Positions 10,413-19,980 of a stretch of 64,000 nt of DNA are shown piece after piece. The position numbers were made by a program, and so were the translations under genes. The stretch comes from [Phialemoniopsis] sp. UDSM-2020 (taxonomy: Eukaryota; Ascomycota; Sordariomycetes; Thyridiales; Thyridiaceae): positions 310,001-374,000 of the forward strand of contig JAEILZ010000004.1 in the NCBI GenBank assembly GCA_018873225.1, in the 5' to 3' direction. The notes under the pieces were generated by a model that saw only the letters and a list, made by a program, of their open reading frames with translations, did not search any database and was not told the origin of the DNA. The stretch's first letter is position 1. Each line of letters starts with the position of its first letter.

Positions 10413-11865
10413 ATGGCTCTGCTGACAACCCTTTCTGCTGCCAGACTCGCTGCCCGCGCCTCCAGACCTAGTCTCAGCGCAGGAGCTTTACAGACTTCTG
10501 TTTCCCTGTTTTGTGGTTCAAGCCGGCCTGTCGCAGCCCATCGGCATACTTCGACGCTTCTCAAAGTAAATCAAACACGCCTCTGGGATACACTCCATCA
10601 TACCGCTCAGTGGGGTGCCACTCCCGACGGTGGCATCAAGCGGCTTACCATGACTGATGAGGATAAGTCCGTGCGGGACTGGTTCGTCACCGTAGCCAAA
10701 TCTCTCGGCTGCGACGTCAAGATCGATGAGGTCGGCAGCATCTTCGCCATCAGACCGGGACGAGATCCGACCCGCGCGCCCATCGGCATCGGATCTCATC
10801 TCGACACCCAGCCGGCCGGTGGTCGTTACGACGGCATTCTCGGGGTCCATGCGGGGCTCGAGGTACTGCGCGTGCTGCAGGAGAACGACTACCAGACCAA
10901 CGCACCCATCGCCGTCGTGAACTGGACGAACGAAGAGGGCGCGCGCTTCAACACGGGCATGCTAGCGAGCGCAGTGTGGGCGGGCAACGAAACGCTCGAG
11001 CATGCGTACGGGCTTAAAGATGCCGAGGGCGCAACCTTTCTCGGCGAACTCGAGCGCATCGGATACAAGGGCCCTGTGAGAGCAAGCCACAAGGCGAACC
11101 CGCTGTCTGCGCACTTTGAACTGCATATCGAACAGGGTCCCGTGCTGGAAGACACGGGAAAGGCTGTCGGCGTGGTGACGGGTGTGCAGGGCATGGGATG
11201 GCTGATGGTCACGGTTGACGGCAAATGTCAGCACTGTGGCACGACACCGATGGACAGGCGTTCGGACGCCTTGTTGGCAGCATCTAAGATGATCTCGCGC
11301 GTCAATGGGATTGCTCTTGAGGCGGGTGGCATGAGCACGGTAGGCGTAATCAACTCTGAACCGCAGAGCCCCGGAACCATCCCCGGAAAGGTGACATTCA
11401 GCGTGGATCTGGAGCATCTGGACAATCCTGCACGAGACAAGATGATAAGGGTCACTCGAGAGGATTTCGCGAGAATAGCGAGGGAAGGATCTTGTGAGGT
11501 TGAGATTGACGACATCTGGGCCAGTCCAGGTGTCAGATTTGACCCCGACTGCATCAGTTGCGTCCGCGAGGCAGCTATCGATCTGGTAGGACCTGATGGA
11601 TTTGCTGAACTTCCGGCAGGGGCTGGGCACGATTCTGTCAACACTTCGCATATCTGTCCAACCTCTATGGTGTTCATCCCCTCAAAGGGTGGCATTTCCC
11701 ATCACCCATCCGAGTATTCGAGTCCTGAGCAATGGTAAGTGAGCACTTGCCCCGTTGTCGGTGCGAATAGTTTACTGATCATAAGGCAGTGCGCTTGGAG
11801 TTCAGGTCTTGCTGGATGCTGTCATCAGATACGACCAGTTGGCATCACGGTCGCCATACCATTAG
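10413..11865 (+). CDS. M20-family N-carbamoyl/ureido amidohydrolase
   Basis: Two exons (10413-11734, 11790-11865) encode 465 aa. The N-terminus MALLTTLSAARLAARASRP is basic and Ser/Ala-rich, like a mitochondrial presequence. The dinuclear-metal core of the hydantoinase/carbamoylase subgroup is complete: GSHLDTQPAGGRYDG (His, Asp), NEEGARF (Glu pair), HIEQGP (His) and SHHPSEYS near the end of exon 1 (His). QCALGVQVLLDAV after the splice completes the C-terminal helix. Relatives are N-carbamoyl-L-amino-acid hydrolase, beta-ureidopropionase, allantoate amidohydrolase and ureidoglycolate amidohydrolase. With allantoicase nearby, an allantoate- or ureidoglycolate-like substrate is plausible, but the motifs cannot separate these. 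Confidence 0.88.
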
Positions 11866-11940
11866 TTACACCCCGAAGACTGAGCATGGATTGATACAGC
11901 TAGAGATAGAAGATACATGATATGTCCCACATCTTTCTAC

Positions 11941-12678
11941 CTACAGGTCATAGATGTTCTGTGGAAGATAGTCGGGAAATAGCCATGATAGCCCATCATC
12001 AAACATTTGCCATGGTTGAGAATGTGTGATGTCTGAAAACGCCGCTAGATCATGAAGCTGAGGATGTGACGCTCCTGAGCTGCCGTCGCAAGATTGGTAG
12101 GTTTGACCGAGCCGGGCAGATTCCTGTCCGAGAGTTGGCTCCAAAGGAATGCCCGACAGCGTCCCGTTGAAGTGATTTGAGCTACCCATTGACTCGTCTG
12201 ACCACGAGTCGGCATCGTTAGGCGAGTGAAAAGCATAACGAGACAAGACATCGGCGTTGGTCAAAGTGCCATTGACTTCAAAGCCGTATGGTGGACGGGA
12301 GTCATTGCAGATGTCGCCGGAGTATAGGGGTTTATACGATTGTCTGCGTTCAGTTTCCTCGTCTTTCTTTGCCTGCGAGGTCTCTTGAGCCACCATGCGG
12401 TCGACTGTCACGGTGGTACAACACCGGCCGAGACGGCTGCACTTGGTGCACTTCTCATCTCCAGCATCCTTGCGTACGCAGCGGATCTTTCTTGTCCTGC
12501 AATAATCTTGACAATGGATTTCAGTATATGCTGGCTGGATTTGACGCGAAAGGTCAAAGATCTTACCACATGCCAGGGAGGCCCGGTAATAACCCAGCTT
12601 CGACCCGCGAGACTGTGCCTTGGAGCCAACACGTCCGCAAAGGGTGGATGAATTCTTCTTGGTCAGCACTCGAGACAT
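11941..12678 (-). CDS. short Zn2Cys6 transcription factor, candidate cluster regulator
   Basis: Two exons (12678-12567, 12506-11941) encode 225 aa. Splicing out the 60-nt intron is what restores the zinc cluster: ACDYC + RTRKIRC + 9 residues + C-TK-C-SRLGR-C, at about residues 37-66. Without the splice the first cysteine pair is lost. The rest is hydrophilic and Ser/Asn-rich and ends with an aromatic acidic tail (FDDGLSWLFPDYL), which could be an activation segment. There is no fungal-specific TF domain, so it is a minimal-type regulator. It is convergent with the M20 gene, 75 nt between stops, and lies inside the catabolic cluster, so a pathway-specific role is likely by position. Confidence 0.8.
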   Translation of the reverse strand: MSRVLTKKNSSTLCGRVGSKAQSRGSKLGYYRASLACGKIFDLSRQIQPAYTEIHCQDYCRTRKIRCVRKDAGDEKCTKCSRLGRCCTTVTVDRMVAQETSQAKKDEETERRQSYKPLYSGDICNDSRPPYGFEVNGTLTNADVLSRYAFHSPNDADSWSDESMGSSNHFNGTLSGIPLEPTLGQESARLGQTYQSCDGSSGASHPQLHDLAAFSDITHSQPWQMFDDGLSWLFPDYLPQNIYDL

Positions 12679-12977
12679 GGAACGAGAATCTGAACAGCAA
12701 ATTGAACGAGTTGTTACTGCTCCAAAAACGTAATGAGGGAATGTGAAGTTCGGAACCACGCGGGGGAACGGGGAACACTGCTTATCAGCAAGTGGAGGAG
12801 AACGGGGAAGGGATGTGGACCCAGGCAAGATAAGCAATGGTGACTTGGTTGACAAGCTCGTACACTAATGAAGCTGATATGACCCTTGATAGCGTGGCTA
12901 AGATAGGCGATTCCCCAGACATTCCGGGGTAGGCCGATCTGTCGTCGGATATGCCCACCCCAGTTTTTCCTCGCCCG
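12679..12977. other. short spacer upstream of the Zn2Cys6 regulator
   Basis: This 299-bp spacer contains the regulator's promoter and the 3' flank of the AroM-family gene. No copy of CGGNAYTGTATC is present, so self-regulation through that word is not indicated. Confidence 0.4.
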
Positions 12978-13697
12978 TCAGGTTTGGCCCTCTCTTCGAA
13001 TCAGGTCCACCACTAAGGCCTTCGCTCCAAGTACTTCGAGGCCCTCTTGTTCCAATACCTGTCCTTGTGCAATAGAGTAGCCAAAACAGTCCAATAGTAC
13101 CGTCTGAACGCCCTGCTGCCGTAGCTCCCTGCCCAATGCAGTCCATGCTTCCAGGTCGGCAGTGGGTCCGATGGTCAGAGCACGAACTTGGGCGCCTGCC
13201 GGGAGTCTACTCTTCCATCTGTCTGTGAGCGGCTGCGTCTGTTGGGGGACGGGGCACAAGACTGTCACTTGTTCATCTAAGGCCCATGCCCGCTCAGCCG
13301 CTGCGGCCGCGAGCACTTGGCCTGGGAGAATGTGTCTGATGCCGCCTGCCGAGCTGTCCAGCTTGAAGTCTGTGGTACAAGTCACCACGGCAATGCTTGC
13401 TCCCTCAGCCGCAGCAGTGCTGAGGGCTTTGTTCAGTTCCGGGGTGAGCTTTGCGTGTGACACGAGGATATCATCACCGGCCCCGTTGCATGATCGGAGG
13501 GGCATCTCGTAGCTCTCGGGGGCAAAAAGCGTTGCAAGCTCTGCAGTAGGGTAGGCGTCGAGAGGGGCGACGGCGATGATATTCCATCCATGAGGTATAA
13601 GAGAAGCAAAGTCTGGGTCGATCTTCGATGATGGCTGTGTTTGACCAATATCGAGGAGAGCCACTGTGCCCTTCTGTCGTGACGCCTGGGTCGACAT
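12978..13697 (-). CDS. AroM-family protein (Asp/Glu-racemase-like fold)
   Basis: Intronless, 239 aa. It starts with TVALLDIGQTQPS, the AroM-type N-terminal strand, and contains VVTCTTDF (C107) and VLLDCFGYS (C204). The two cysteines sit where Asp/Glu/hydantoin racemases carry their catalytic Cys pair. AroM proteins are best known from bacteria, where their function is poorly defined. Here the gene lies between a Zn2Cys6 regulator and an NCS1 permease in a cluster with a hydantoinase-like enzyme and allantoicase. Bacterial hydantoin and allantoin loci often include a racemase of this superfamily, so a racemase-like role is a reasonable inference. Lack of introns and the mainly bacterial family would fit an old transfer, but that needs a tree. 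Confidence 0.75.
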   Translation of the reverse strand: MSTQASRQKGTVALLDIGQTQPSSKIDPDFASLIPHGWNIIAVAPLDAYPTAELATLFAPESYEMPLRSCNGAGDDILVSHAKLTPELNKALSTAAAEGASIAVVTCTTDFKLDSSAGGIRHILPGQVLAAAAAERAWALDEQVTVLCPVPQQTQPLTDRWKSRLPAGAQVRALTIGPTADLEAWTALGRELRQQGVQTVLLDCFGYSIAQGQVLEQEGLEVLGAKALVVDLIRREGQT

Positions 13698-14110
13698 GGC
13701 TGGCTTGGTGGAAACCTGATGCGATGAAGGTAAGATAGCTGATACAAGGTAGAAAAATTGGTGTTTCTTCTGTGTAGATGCGAAAAGGATGGTGGATGGT
13801 TTGGTATTTATGCAATGCTCTTAGGTAAAGTCGTTCGGAAATTCACTCGTTGTTGCGGGTCTAGCGAGGCAATAGACCAGGTGAACGAAGTGTCTACCCA
13901 CTTATTATCAAATCCATCCTGATGATGGCTTCTAGATACAATATTCAGAAAAAGAAATAAAGTGGATATTGATTAACAAGATATTCTCGGTACCCAAACG
14001 CTATCAACAGACTACGGAACGTCAAAGTACAAGGGCATAGCGAAATCAAGAACAAAACGTTCCGATGACCTGAACTTTCATGTCGGCTGTGCATCCGCGG
14101 AGGGCGATGC
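13698..14110. other. intergenic between AroM-family gene and permease
   Basis: No gene is seen. I found no full CGGNAYTGTATC match on either strand; GATACAATATTC near 13934 matches only the TGTATC part in reverse. Confidence 0.4.
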
Positions 14111-15802
14111 TTACAGCTTGCCGATAGCTTTGGTAGAGTCGATGCGGTCTTCCTCGACACTATCTGCCTGTTCCACAACAGACATGCCATCGATAGAATC
14201 ATCTAGACCCGAGGCCATCTCCTCCCACTTGAGTCCAGCGATATTCTTGACGTTCTGATGAGGCCAGATCTTGACGAGAACGTAGTAGATCACCCAACCG
14301 CTCACAAAGGTCAAAAACCAGCCCAAATATCCCAGCTTGACACCGGCATCCGGCACCTCGGCGCCGACTTTGTTCACGAAACCAATCATGCACAGGGCGA
14401 CAGACGCAAGGTAGGCGATATATGCCTGGATGTTCCAGCCGCCCGTATACCAGTAACTCTGGTTCTTGGAGTTGCCCACGTAGATACTTGGCACAAACAC
14501 GTTGCCTTTGCTGATGTTCCAGTATTCGCATAGCATTATGCTCACCGCAGGGCCCATGAAGATGCCATAGGCTCCCATGAAGTTCAAAAACGTCTCGGCT
14601 GAGACGTAGATCTTCCAGGGGCAAATGCACCATGCAAGCAGGTGAACAATGATGTAGCCGCGAGTCATGGTTAAATGCCGGGGCCAGAGCATGGACGTGT
14701 CGGAGCCAAAAGGGATCAGGTTGGAAGAGATATTTTGGCACAAAGTCTGGAAAGCCCACACTAGCGCCAGCAGGAAGACGCCAAAACGGGCCCCTGAGTT
14801 CCAGTGTTGCTCCAGCATGTACGACATGATGTCCCATGGCTTCCAGAGCGTCTGGCCGGATGAGCTTTGTAACGCGGATGTGCCGAGAATGCCGAGAACA
14901 GCGGACAGGGGGTTGAACAAGACATTGCAGAATAGGACAGGGCCCATAATGGCCGTTGGCGTGTTGGACCAGCGGGCCATGTCGGGGATAGATTCGATGT
15001 AAGGTGAGCCGTTACTGATGGACGAGGTCATGGCATAGACCACGAGCCATCCCGTCTTGCTGCTGCTCAGCTCTCCCGTGTTGTCGAAATCCCCCAGGCC
15101 AAGCTTGCCCTTGGAGCTGGCGATGCAGTAGATGAAGAGCCCTAGGATCGCCGGGAAGCAGCAGACACAGGCCATGGTGAACAGCAGCTTCATCTGATGC
15201 GGGCGGCGGAAGAGAAACGGAATGTAGATCAGCCAGAACAAGAAATAGCACAGAAAGTCCTTCGTTTTGTATCCGATACTGGCCGGTACATGGTTCGGCA
15301 TATCGGTGTAACTGGAACCAAAGATGGCCTTCAACATGATGTCGAGATAGCTCGCACCCTCATACATGCGGGTGGCGTACCACACTGCAGCGAGGATAGC
15401 ACGAACGGCGACCTGGTAGGAACTCCCCCACATGCCGTAGACGGTACGAGCCACGGCCGGAAAGCCAATATGGTAGCGAGCAGCCGCCTTGGAGTTGGCC
15501 GCCTGGACGCAGCCGCTCAGGCTGGAAGTGACAAAGGCAATGACAATGGCGACTTTCCAGCCGAGCCCCACACCGATGACACTGCTTCCGCCTTGCCAGT
15601 TGTTGAATCCGGTGCCGATGAAGTAAAGGAGATAAGTGTGCCAGTGCCATGTACGCTTGCTCGGGGGCGTGGGATCCATGTCTTGGTTTGACCATATTTG
15701 GCCATTCGAGTCTTCCAAGTTGGACTTTTCGACTCGAAGGTCGTCTCGGAGCCGCTGACCCCAGGTGTGGAAGCCACTCTTGGCCTTCTGTATAACAGTC
15801 AT
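14111..15802 (-). CDS. NCS1-family nucleobase/allantoin/hydantoin permease
   Basis: Intronless, 563 aa from the ATG at 15802; an in-frame ATG 27 nt upstream would add 9 residues. Roughly 12 hydrophobic segments are visible. Family marks are DMDPTPPSKRTWHWHTY before TM1, FNNWQGGSSVIGVGLGW in TM1, AARYHIGFPAVARTVYGMWGS and AAVWYATRMYEGASY. This matches fungal Fur/Dal-type nucleobase-cation-symport-1 carriers, plasma-membrane importers of uracil, allantoin or uridine; the bacterial hydantoin carrier Mhp1 is in the same family. The substrate is inferred from the neighbouring hydantoinase-like enzyme and allantoicase: allantoin or a related hydantoin. Two CGGNAYTGTATC-like words lie 180 and 370 nt upstream. 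Confidence 0.9.
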   Translation of the reverse strand: MTVIQKAKSGFHTWGQRLRDDLRVEKSNLEDSNGQIWSNQDMDPTPPSKRTWHWHTYLLYFIGTGFNNWQGGSSVIGVGLGWKVAIVIAFVTSSLSGCVQAANSKAAARYHIGFPAVARTVYGMWGSSYQVAVRAILAAVWYATRMYEGASYLDIMLKAIFGSSYTDMPNHVPASIGYKTKDFLCYFLFWLIYIPFLFRRPHQMKLLFTMACVCCFPAILGLFIYCIASSKGKLGLGDFDNTGELSSSKTGWLVVYAMTSSISNGSPYIESIPDMARWSNTPTAIMGPVLFCNVLFNPLSAVLGILGTSALQSSSGQTLWKPWDIMSYMLEQHWNSGARFGVFLLALVWAFQTLCQNISSNLIPFGSDTSMLWPRHLTMTRGYIIVHLLAWCICPWKIYVSAETFLNFMGAYGIFMGPAVSIMLCEYWNISKGNVFVPSIYVGNSKNQSYWYTGGWNIQAYIAYLASVALCMIGFVNKVGAEVPDAGVKLGYLGWFLTFVSGWVIYYVLVKIWPHQNVKNIAGLKWEEMASGLDDSIDGMSVVEQADSVEEDRIDSTKAIGKL

Positions 15803-15979
15803 TGCTGGGACGATAGAACAAGATAACAACAGGTGGATGTCGACTCAAGTGTTGCCATAGAATTATTTCTTTCACCTGAAGCAGGGTCGATCCTTGAGAT
15901 TATATCACTTCGTGAGAAGCCCAGCCCTCCAGAACGGCCGGGGGATCGTAATGTCTGACCATCCCCCTTTCGATGATAC

Positions 15980-15991
15980 CGGGACTGTATC
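15980..15991 (+). promoter_or_regulatory. CGGNAYTGTATC site 3
   Basis: CGGGACTGTATC, 178 nt upstream of the permease start codon, which lies on the opposite strand. Its last base begins a CGATAA GATA-factor core. Confidence 0.55.
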
Positions 15992-16169
15992 GATAAGAGC
16001 ACACCCCCTGGTTGGACTCGCGCAAGCTTGGGAAGACTAGCGTGGATAATACGCCGCGGGGCGAGGTCTTATGTTGGGTGACTAGGTTGTCAATGTGGGG
16101 AGGTGTTATCAGGTCGGGGATGGATAGATCCGCAACTAAGCTTGGTTTAGAGGGTCAACACTCTGAGCA

Positions 16170-16181
16170 TGGCACTGTATC
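16170..16181 (+). promoter_or_regulatory. CGGNAYTGTATC-like site 4
   Basis: TGGCACTGTATC, one mismatch in the CGG triplet, 368 nt upstream of the permease start. Confidence 0.4.
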
Positions 16182-16306
16182 GAGTGTTTGCTACCTTGCT
16201 GCGTTCTCAAATGATCTTGTGAAGTTCAGAAACGCTAGCCGTATGATATGTCGTCCTCTACAGTGCGTTTTTGTATAACAACAGCAGATAATTTTGCTAT
16301 CGGGCT

Positions 16307-18024
16307 CTAAGGTTCTACGGGACGCCACTCGCTGGTCCAGACGTTTCTAGATCCTGGCAGAGATGAAGTGCCTCGCTTGACAAACTGGCCAAACGATGAA
16401 CTCCCGATGATTTTGCCTTCACGATACACAACCTTGCCACGGAGAATGGTGTACTTCGGCCAGTTTCTAAACGTTCTGCCTTCGAAGGGTGTGTAGTCGA
16501 TCCTGTGGTGTAACATCTCGTTTCGCAGCTTGAACGGCGCCATTGCGCCCTCCGGATACCAGATCGTTATGTCCGCGTCGAATCCAGGTGCGAGGCATCC
16601 CTTCTTCTCCAGCCCGTACAGCTTGGCCGGATTTGTCGAAGTTAATTCCACAAATTTCTGAGGCGTGATCCGTCCGTCCAGTACACCCTCAAAAAGGAGC
16701 GGCAAGCGTGTCTCGAGGCCCGGCAAGCCATTGGGTGTGTGACTGAACTTTCCCTGAGGAGCATTCGTGCCTTGAAGACCTTTCTGTTTGCCATGTGGGT
16801 GGTGGAAGCTGGCGGGTGCATGGTCCGAGGAAACAATTGTAAATGTACCATTCTGAAGCCCGCGCCACATCGCCTCGAGATCAGAAGAGCCCGCGCGAAG
16901 CGGAGGAGAGCAAACGCACTTGGCCCCTGTTTGAAGATGTTACTATAAGCGTGATGCGTTGGATAGCGGCGAGATGCGTTACAAAGCATACCTTCAAAGT
17001 CAGGTCTTCGCATCGCTTCTGCCATTAAATAGAGGTAATGTGGACACGTCTCCCCGTGGACTGGAAGAAGTCTAGTCTGAGCGTTTCGAATGGTAGTTGC
17101 GGCGAGCTCACTTGAGACATGCACCAGAAGGATAGGCGTGTCCATGAGCTCAGATAGACTGATGACTCGATTCTAAATACACTTGATTAATTCCACAACT
17201 TGTCAAGCGAAGGCTATTGAGTTGAAGCACTTCTACTTACTGTAGCTTCCGACTCAACGAGCGGTGGTCTCGATGTCCCGTGGTGGTACGGCGCCGTCAT
17301 GCCTCTCTTCTCCAACTGCTCAGTCATCCACTCTACCACATCCGCATTCTCAGCATGGACCATCGTTGTGATCCCAAGGCGTCGAGCTACATTCATAACG
17401 TCTAGGATCTGGTAGTCGCTGAGACGTGCCGATGCATACGTCATGTAGATCTTGACGCTTGTGATGCCGTACTCTTCGACCATGGTGCTCAGATCATGCT
17501 CTAGGACCTGCCTTGTTGGATTGGTGATGATGGCGTGGAAGGCATAGTCGCAATAGGCCTGGCCGGCGGCTAACCGATGATACTCGTCCACAACCGGCAC
17601 AAGACTCTCATCGGCGCGGTGCTGCTGCGCAAAGCTGATGATGGTAGTTGTCCCGCCGGCGATGGCGCTGCGCGTGCCGCTCTCGTACGTGTCACCGGCA
17701 AAGGTGTGCAGATCAGGAATCTTTCCATCAGTAGCAATGGTGACCTGTGGCTCGCCGGGCCCGGGGTCGTGCCACTGCGCGAGGTGGACGTGAGCATCCA
17801 CGCCTCCCGGTGTGACGTATGCGCCCTCGGCATCGATCTCTTCTGATTTTGAAGCCACTGGGATGTTACTGCCAAGAGCTATAATCGTTCCTCCCTACGT
17901 ACTGTCAGTAGACGACCTCATCAATCTGTTCGCGATTCACTACCTTGATGACAATGTCACAAGCCGGCCATATGTCGGCCGCGGTGACTACCGTCGCCCT
18001 TCGTATCACAAGATCTGCATCCAT
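16307..18024 (-). CDS. hydantoinase/dihydropyrimidinase-type amidohydrolase
   Basis: Four exons (18024-17944, 17894-17241, 17172-16992, 16926-16307) encode 511 aa; all three introns are 49-68 nt and keep frame. The metal centre of cyclic amidohydrolases is complete: DAHVH (H62, H64), VKIYMTY with the carboxylated lysine (~K175), MVHAEN (H207), LLVHVSS (H263) and SSDHAP (Asp). GETCPHYL and FEGAKCVCSPPLR are typical of D-hydantoinase/dihydropyrimidinase. The C-terminal part (APGFDADITIW) closes the beta-sandwich. It opens a cyclic ureide (dihydropyrimidine, hydantoin or allantoin). Next to allantoicase, an allantoinase-like role is possible, but the motifs fit hydantoinase better. It shares a 612-bp promoter region with the divergent allantoicase gene. 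Confidence 0.9.
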
Positions 18025-18210
18025 TTCGTTTTGCCTAGTGTGTAGCTTCTTTGTCGAGTCCAGTCTTGACCCTTCAATATACCAGTCATGTTTCAAAATG
18101 TGTGCAAGACCGTTGGTGTTCAAACGACAATGCCTAGCTACTCCTCGATGACCCCCGGTCTAAGCTTAACCCGCTATCACTTTCAGGGGCTCGGCCATCT
18201 CTTTCCCAGG

Positions 18211-18222
18211 CGGTACTGTATC
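18211..18222 (+). promoter_or_regulatory. CGGNAYTGTATC site 5
   Basis: CGGTACTGTATC in the divergent promoter, 187 nt from the amidohydrolase start. Confidence 0.55.
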
Positions 18223-18299
18223 GATGGTGTGATGGCTTCTCATTGGACGCATCGGGGTCGCCCCGTTGATAGTCGGACCCATCCTTATCTTCGCCCGGA

Positions 18300-18311
18300 C
18301 GGGACTGTATC
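18300..18311 (+). promoter_or_regulatory. CGGNAYTGTATC site 6
   Basis: CGGGACTGTATC in the divergent promoter, identical to site 3 upstream of the permease. Confidence 0.55.
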
Positions 18312-18438
18312 TCCAGCCACTCTTCAATCCGGGGGTAAGCTCCTCCGCAAGATAGCTTGTACAACTTCGAGATTGACTAGTGTCTACAACGATGGCTAGT
18401 GTTCCTCTGGAATAGTGCCAACACGCAAGATGTGGAAT

Positions 18439-18450
18439 CGGTATTGTATC
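18439..18450 (+). promoter_or_regulatory. CGGNAYTGTATC site 7
   Basis: CGGTATTGTATC, 187 nt upstream of the allantoicase start codon. Confidence 0.55.
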
Positions 18451-18636
18451 TCTTGGGGTGTGTGACTAGCACCATGTCTCAACGAGGCTAGTCGTTGACG
18501 TCTGGGAGTGATTTAACCACCAAAGTGAGTTTAGCAGTTTAACAGTTGATAAAACATACACAATTCTCAGGAAGACTTAATTCAGGATGCAGGATTTTTC
18601 GCCATCGTGATCTAGCCTTCAAGAAGTGTAACGAAG

Positions 18637-19746
18637 ATGTCAGAATATCAGACCGTCGATGTTCCTGTCACACCCCTTTCAGGGGAGGAGATTGACACAA
18701 CGCTGAAGGCTGAGACCATCGGTAGGCATTGCTTGAATTCCCCCTTTGACAAGAAAATGACCAGCTGACTGCCTGCAGACCTCATCTCTGCCTCTTTAGG
18801 TGGCCGTGTGCTCTCCTTCTCCGACCAGTGGTTCGCCGAAGCCAGCAACCTCATCAACCCCGCCAAGCCCATCACCATCCCCGGCAAGGTCGTGTACACA
18901 GGAGGCTGGTACGACGGCTGGGAGACGCGCCGGCACAACCCGAGCCCATTCGACTACGTGATCATTCGCCTAGGAGCAACATCAGGCATCGTGTCCGGTG
19001 CCGAGGTCGATACGGCATTCTTCAACGGCAACGAGGCGCCGGCCATCTCCGTCGAAGGTTGCGTATCGGACGACGACGACCAGGTCGTGAGCTGGGGCGC
19101 CGAACGCGGCGCATGGAAGACCATCATCGGCTACCAGCCCTGTGGCCCCAACAGGCGCCAGGGCTGGCGGCTGCAGGACCCGACCACCAAGGCCTACACG
19201 CACATCCGCCTCAATATGTATCCTGACGGTGGCATCGCCCGGTTCCGCCTGTACGGGCGGGTCGTGCCCGTATTTCCGACGGATGCGGCAGCCGAGGTCG
19301 ATTTTGCCGCGACGATCTACGGCGGCCGCGCTGTGCGCTGGAGCGACCAGCACTTTGGCGGCGTGGACAGGCTGCTGCTGCCGGGGCGCGGCAAGGACAT
19401 GTCTGACGGCTGGGAGACGGCGCGGTGCCGGGTGCCGGGTCACCGGGACTGGGTCATTGTAAAGCTTGGCGCAAGGGCGAAGGTCAGTAGGATCGTTGTC
19501 GACACTGCGCACTTTCGTGGCAACTATCCTGAATCCGTTATCGTACGCGGTCTGGACTATAGTGGAGAGGCAGAGCCTGGATATGAAGAAACATCCTGGA
19601 TAGATCTCGTCGACAGATCAAAGTGCCAGCCAGACAAGGAGCACGAGTTTCTGAGCCAAGTCACGACCCCTATTACACATGCCATGCTAGTGATGATACC
19701 GGACGGTGGGATCAAGAGATTCCGGGTCTTTGGTACAAGAGTGTAA
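18637..19746 (+). CDS. allantoicase
   Basis: Two exons (18637-18721, 18779-19746) encode 350 aa. The 57-nt intron joins ETIG|DLISASLGG exactly. Allantoicase is a tandem duplication, and both copies are visible: YDGWETRR followed by FDYVIIRLG and VDTAFFNGN in the first half, then SDGWETAR followed by RDWVIVKLG and VDTAHFRGN in the second. Each copy ends with a PDGGIxRFR motif, and length is normal for the family. The enzyme converts allantoate to ureidoglycolate and urea in purine catabolism. It is divergent from the amidohydrolase gene and is the firmest functional anchor for the cluster. Confidence 0.95.
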
Positions 19747-19980
19747 AAGAGCCAGCCCCGAGAACGACTACTATGCATTTGGAATTGGCTGCTCCAAATA
19801 TTACAGGATATAGAGAAGATTTTCAAGAGAACGTCAGTTTGAATCTAATAAGGCACTCGGTGGGCTGAAGATGTGTAAGATTCGTTTGCTATCTCATATA
19901 ATACCTAGTACTATCGAAGTCAATCTGTGCCGACAAAACTGGGTTGACATCCACTGGTGAATTCAACAGCTACTTTAGCT

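Larger units (their letters stand above)
15803..16306. other. intergenic and promoter of the NCS1 permease
   Basis: No gene is seen. It holds two CGGNAYTGTATC-type words and a GATA core (CGATAA at 15991-15996) that overlaps the end of the nearer one. Confidence 0.5.
18174..18355. promoter_or_regulatory. cluster of four HGATAR (GATA-factor) cores
   Basis: Matches to HGATAR occur at 18174-18179 (minus, TGATAG), 18267-18272 (TGATAG), 18285-18290 (minus, AGATAA) and 18350-18355 (AGATAG). Groups of GATA cores are typical of AreA/Nit-2-controlled nitrogen genes, which fits an ureide catabolic pair. The core is short, so individual sites may be chance. Confidence 0.4.
18025..18636. promoter_or_regulatory. 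divergent promoter region, amidohydrolase and allantoicase
   Basis: This 612-bp spacer lies between two head-to-head catabolic genes. It holds three CGGNAYTGTATC words and four GATA-factor cores, so both a pathway regulator and a nitrogen-repression GATA factor (AreA/Nit-2 type) could act here. No gene is seen. Confidence 0.55.
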
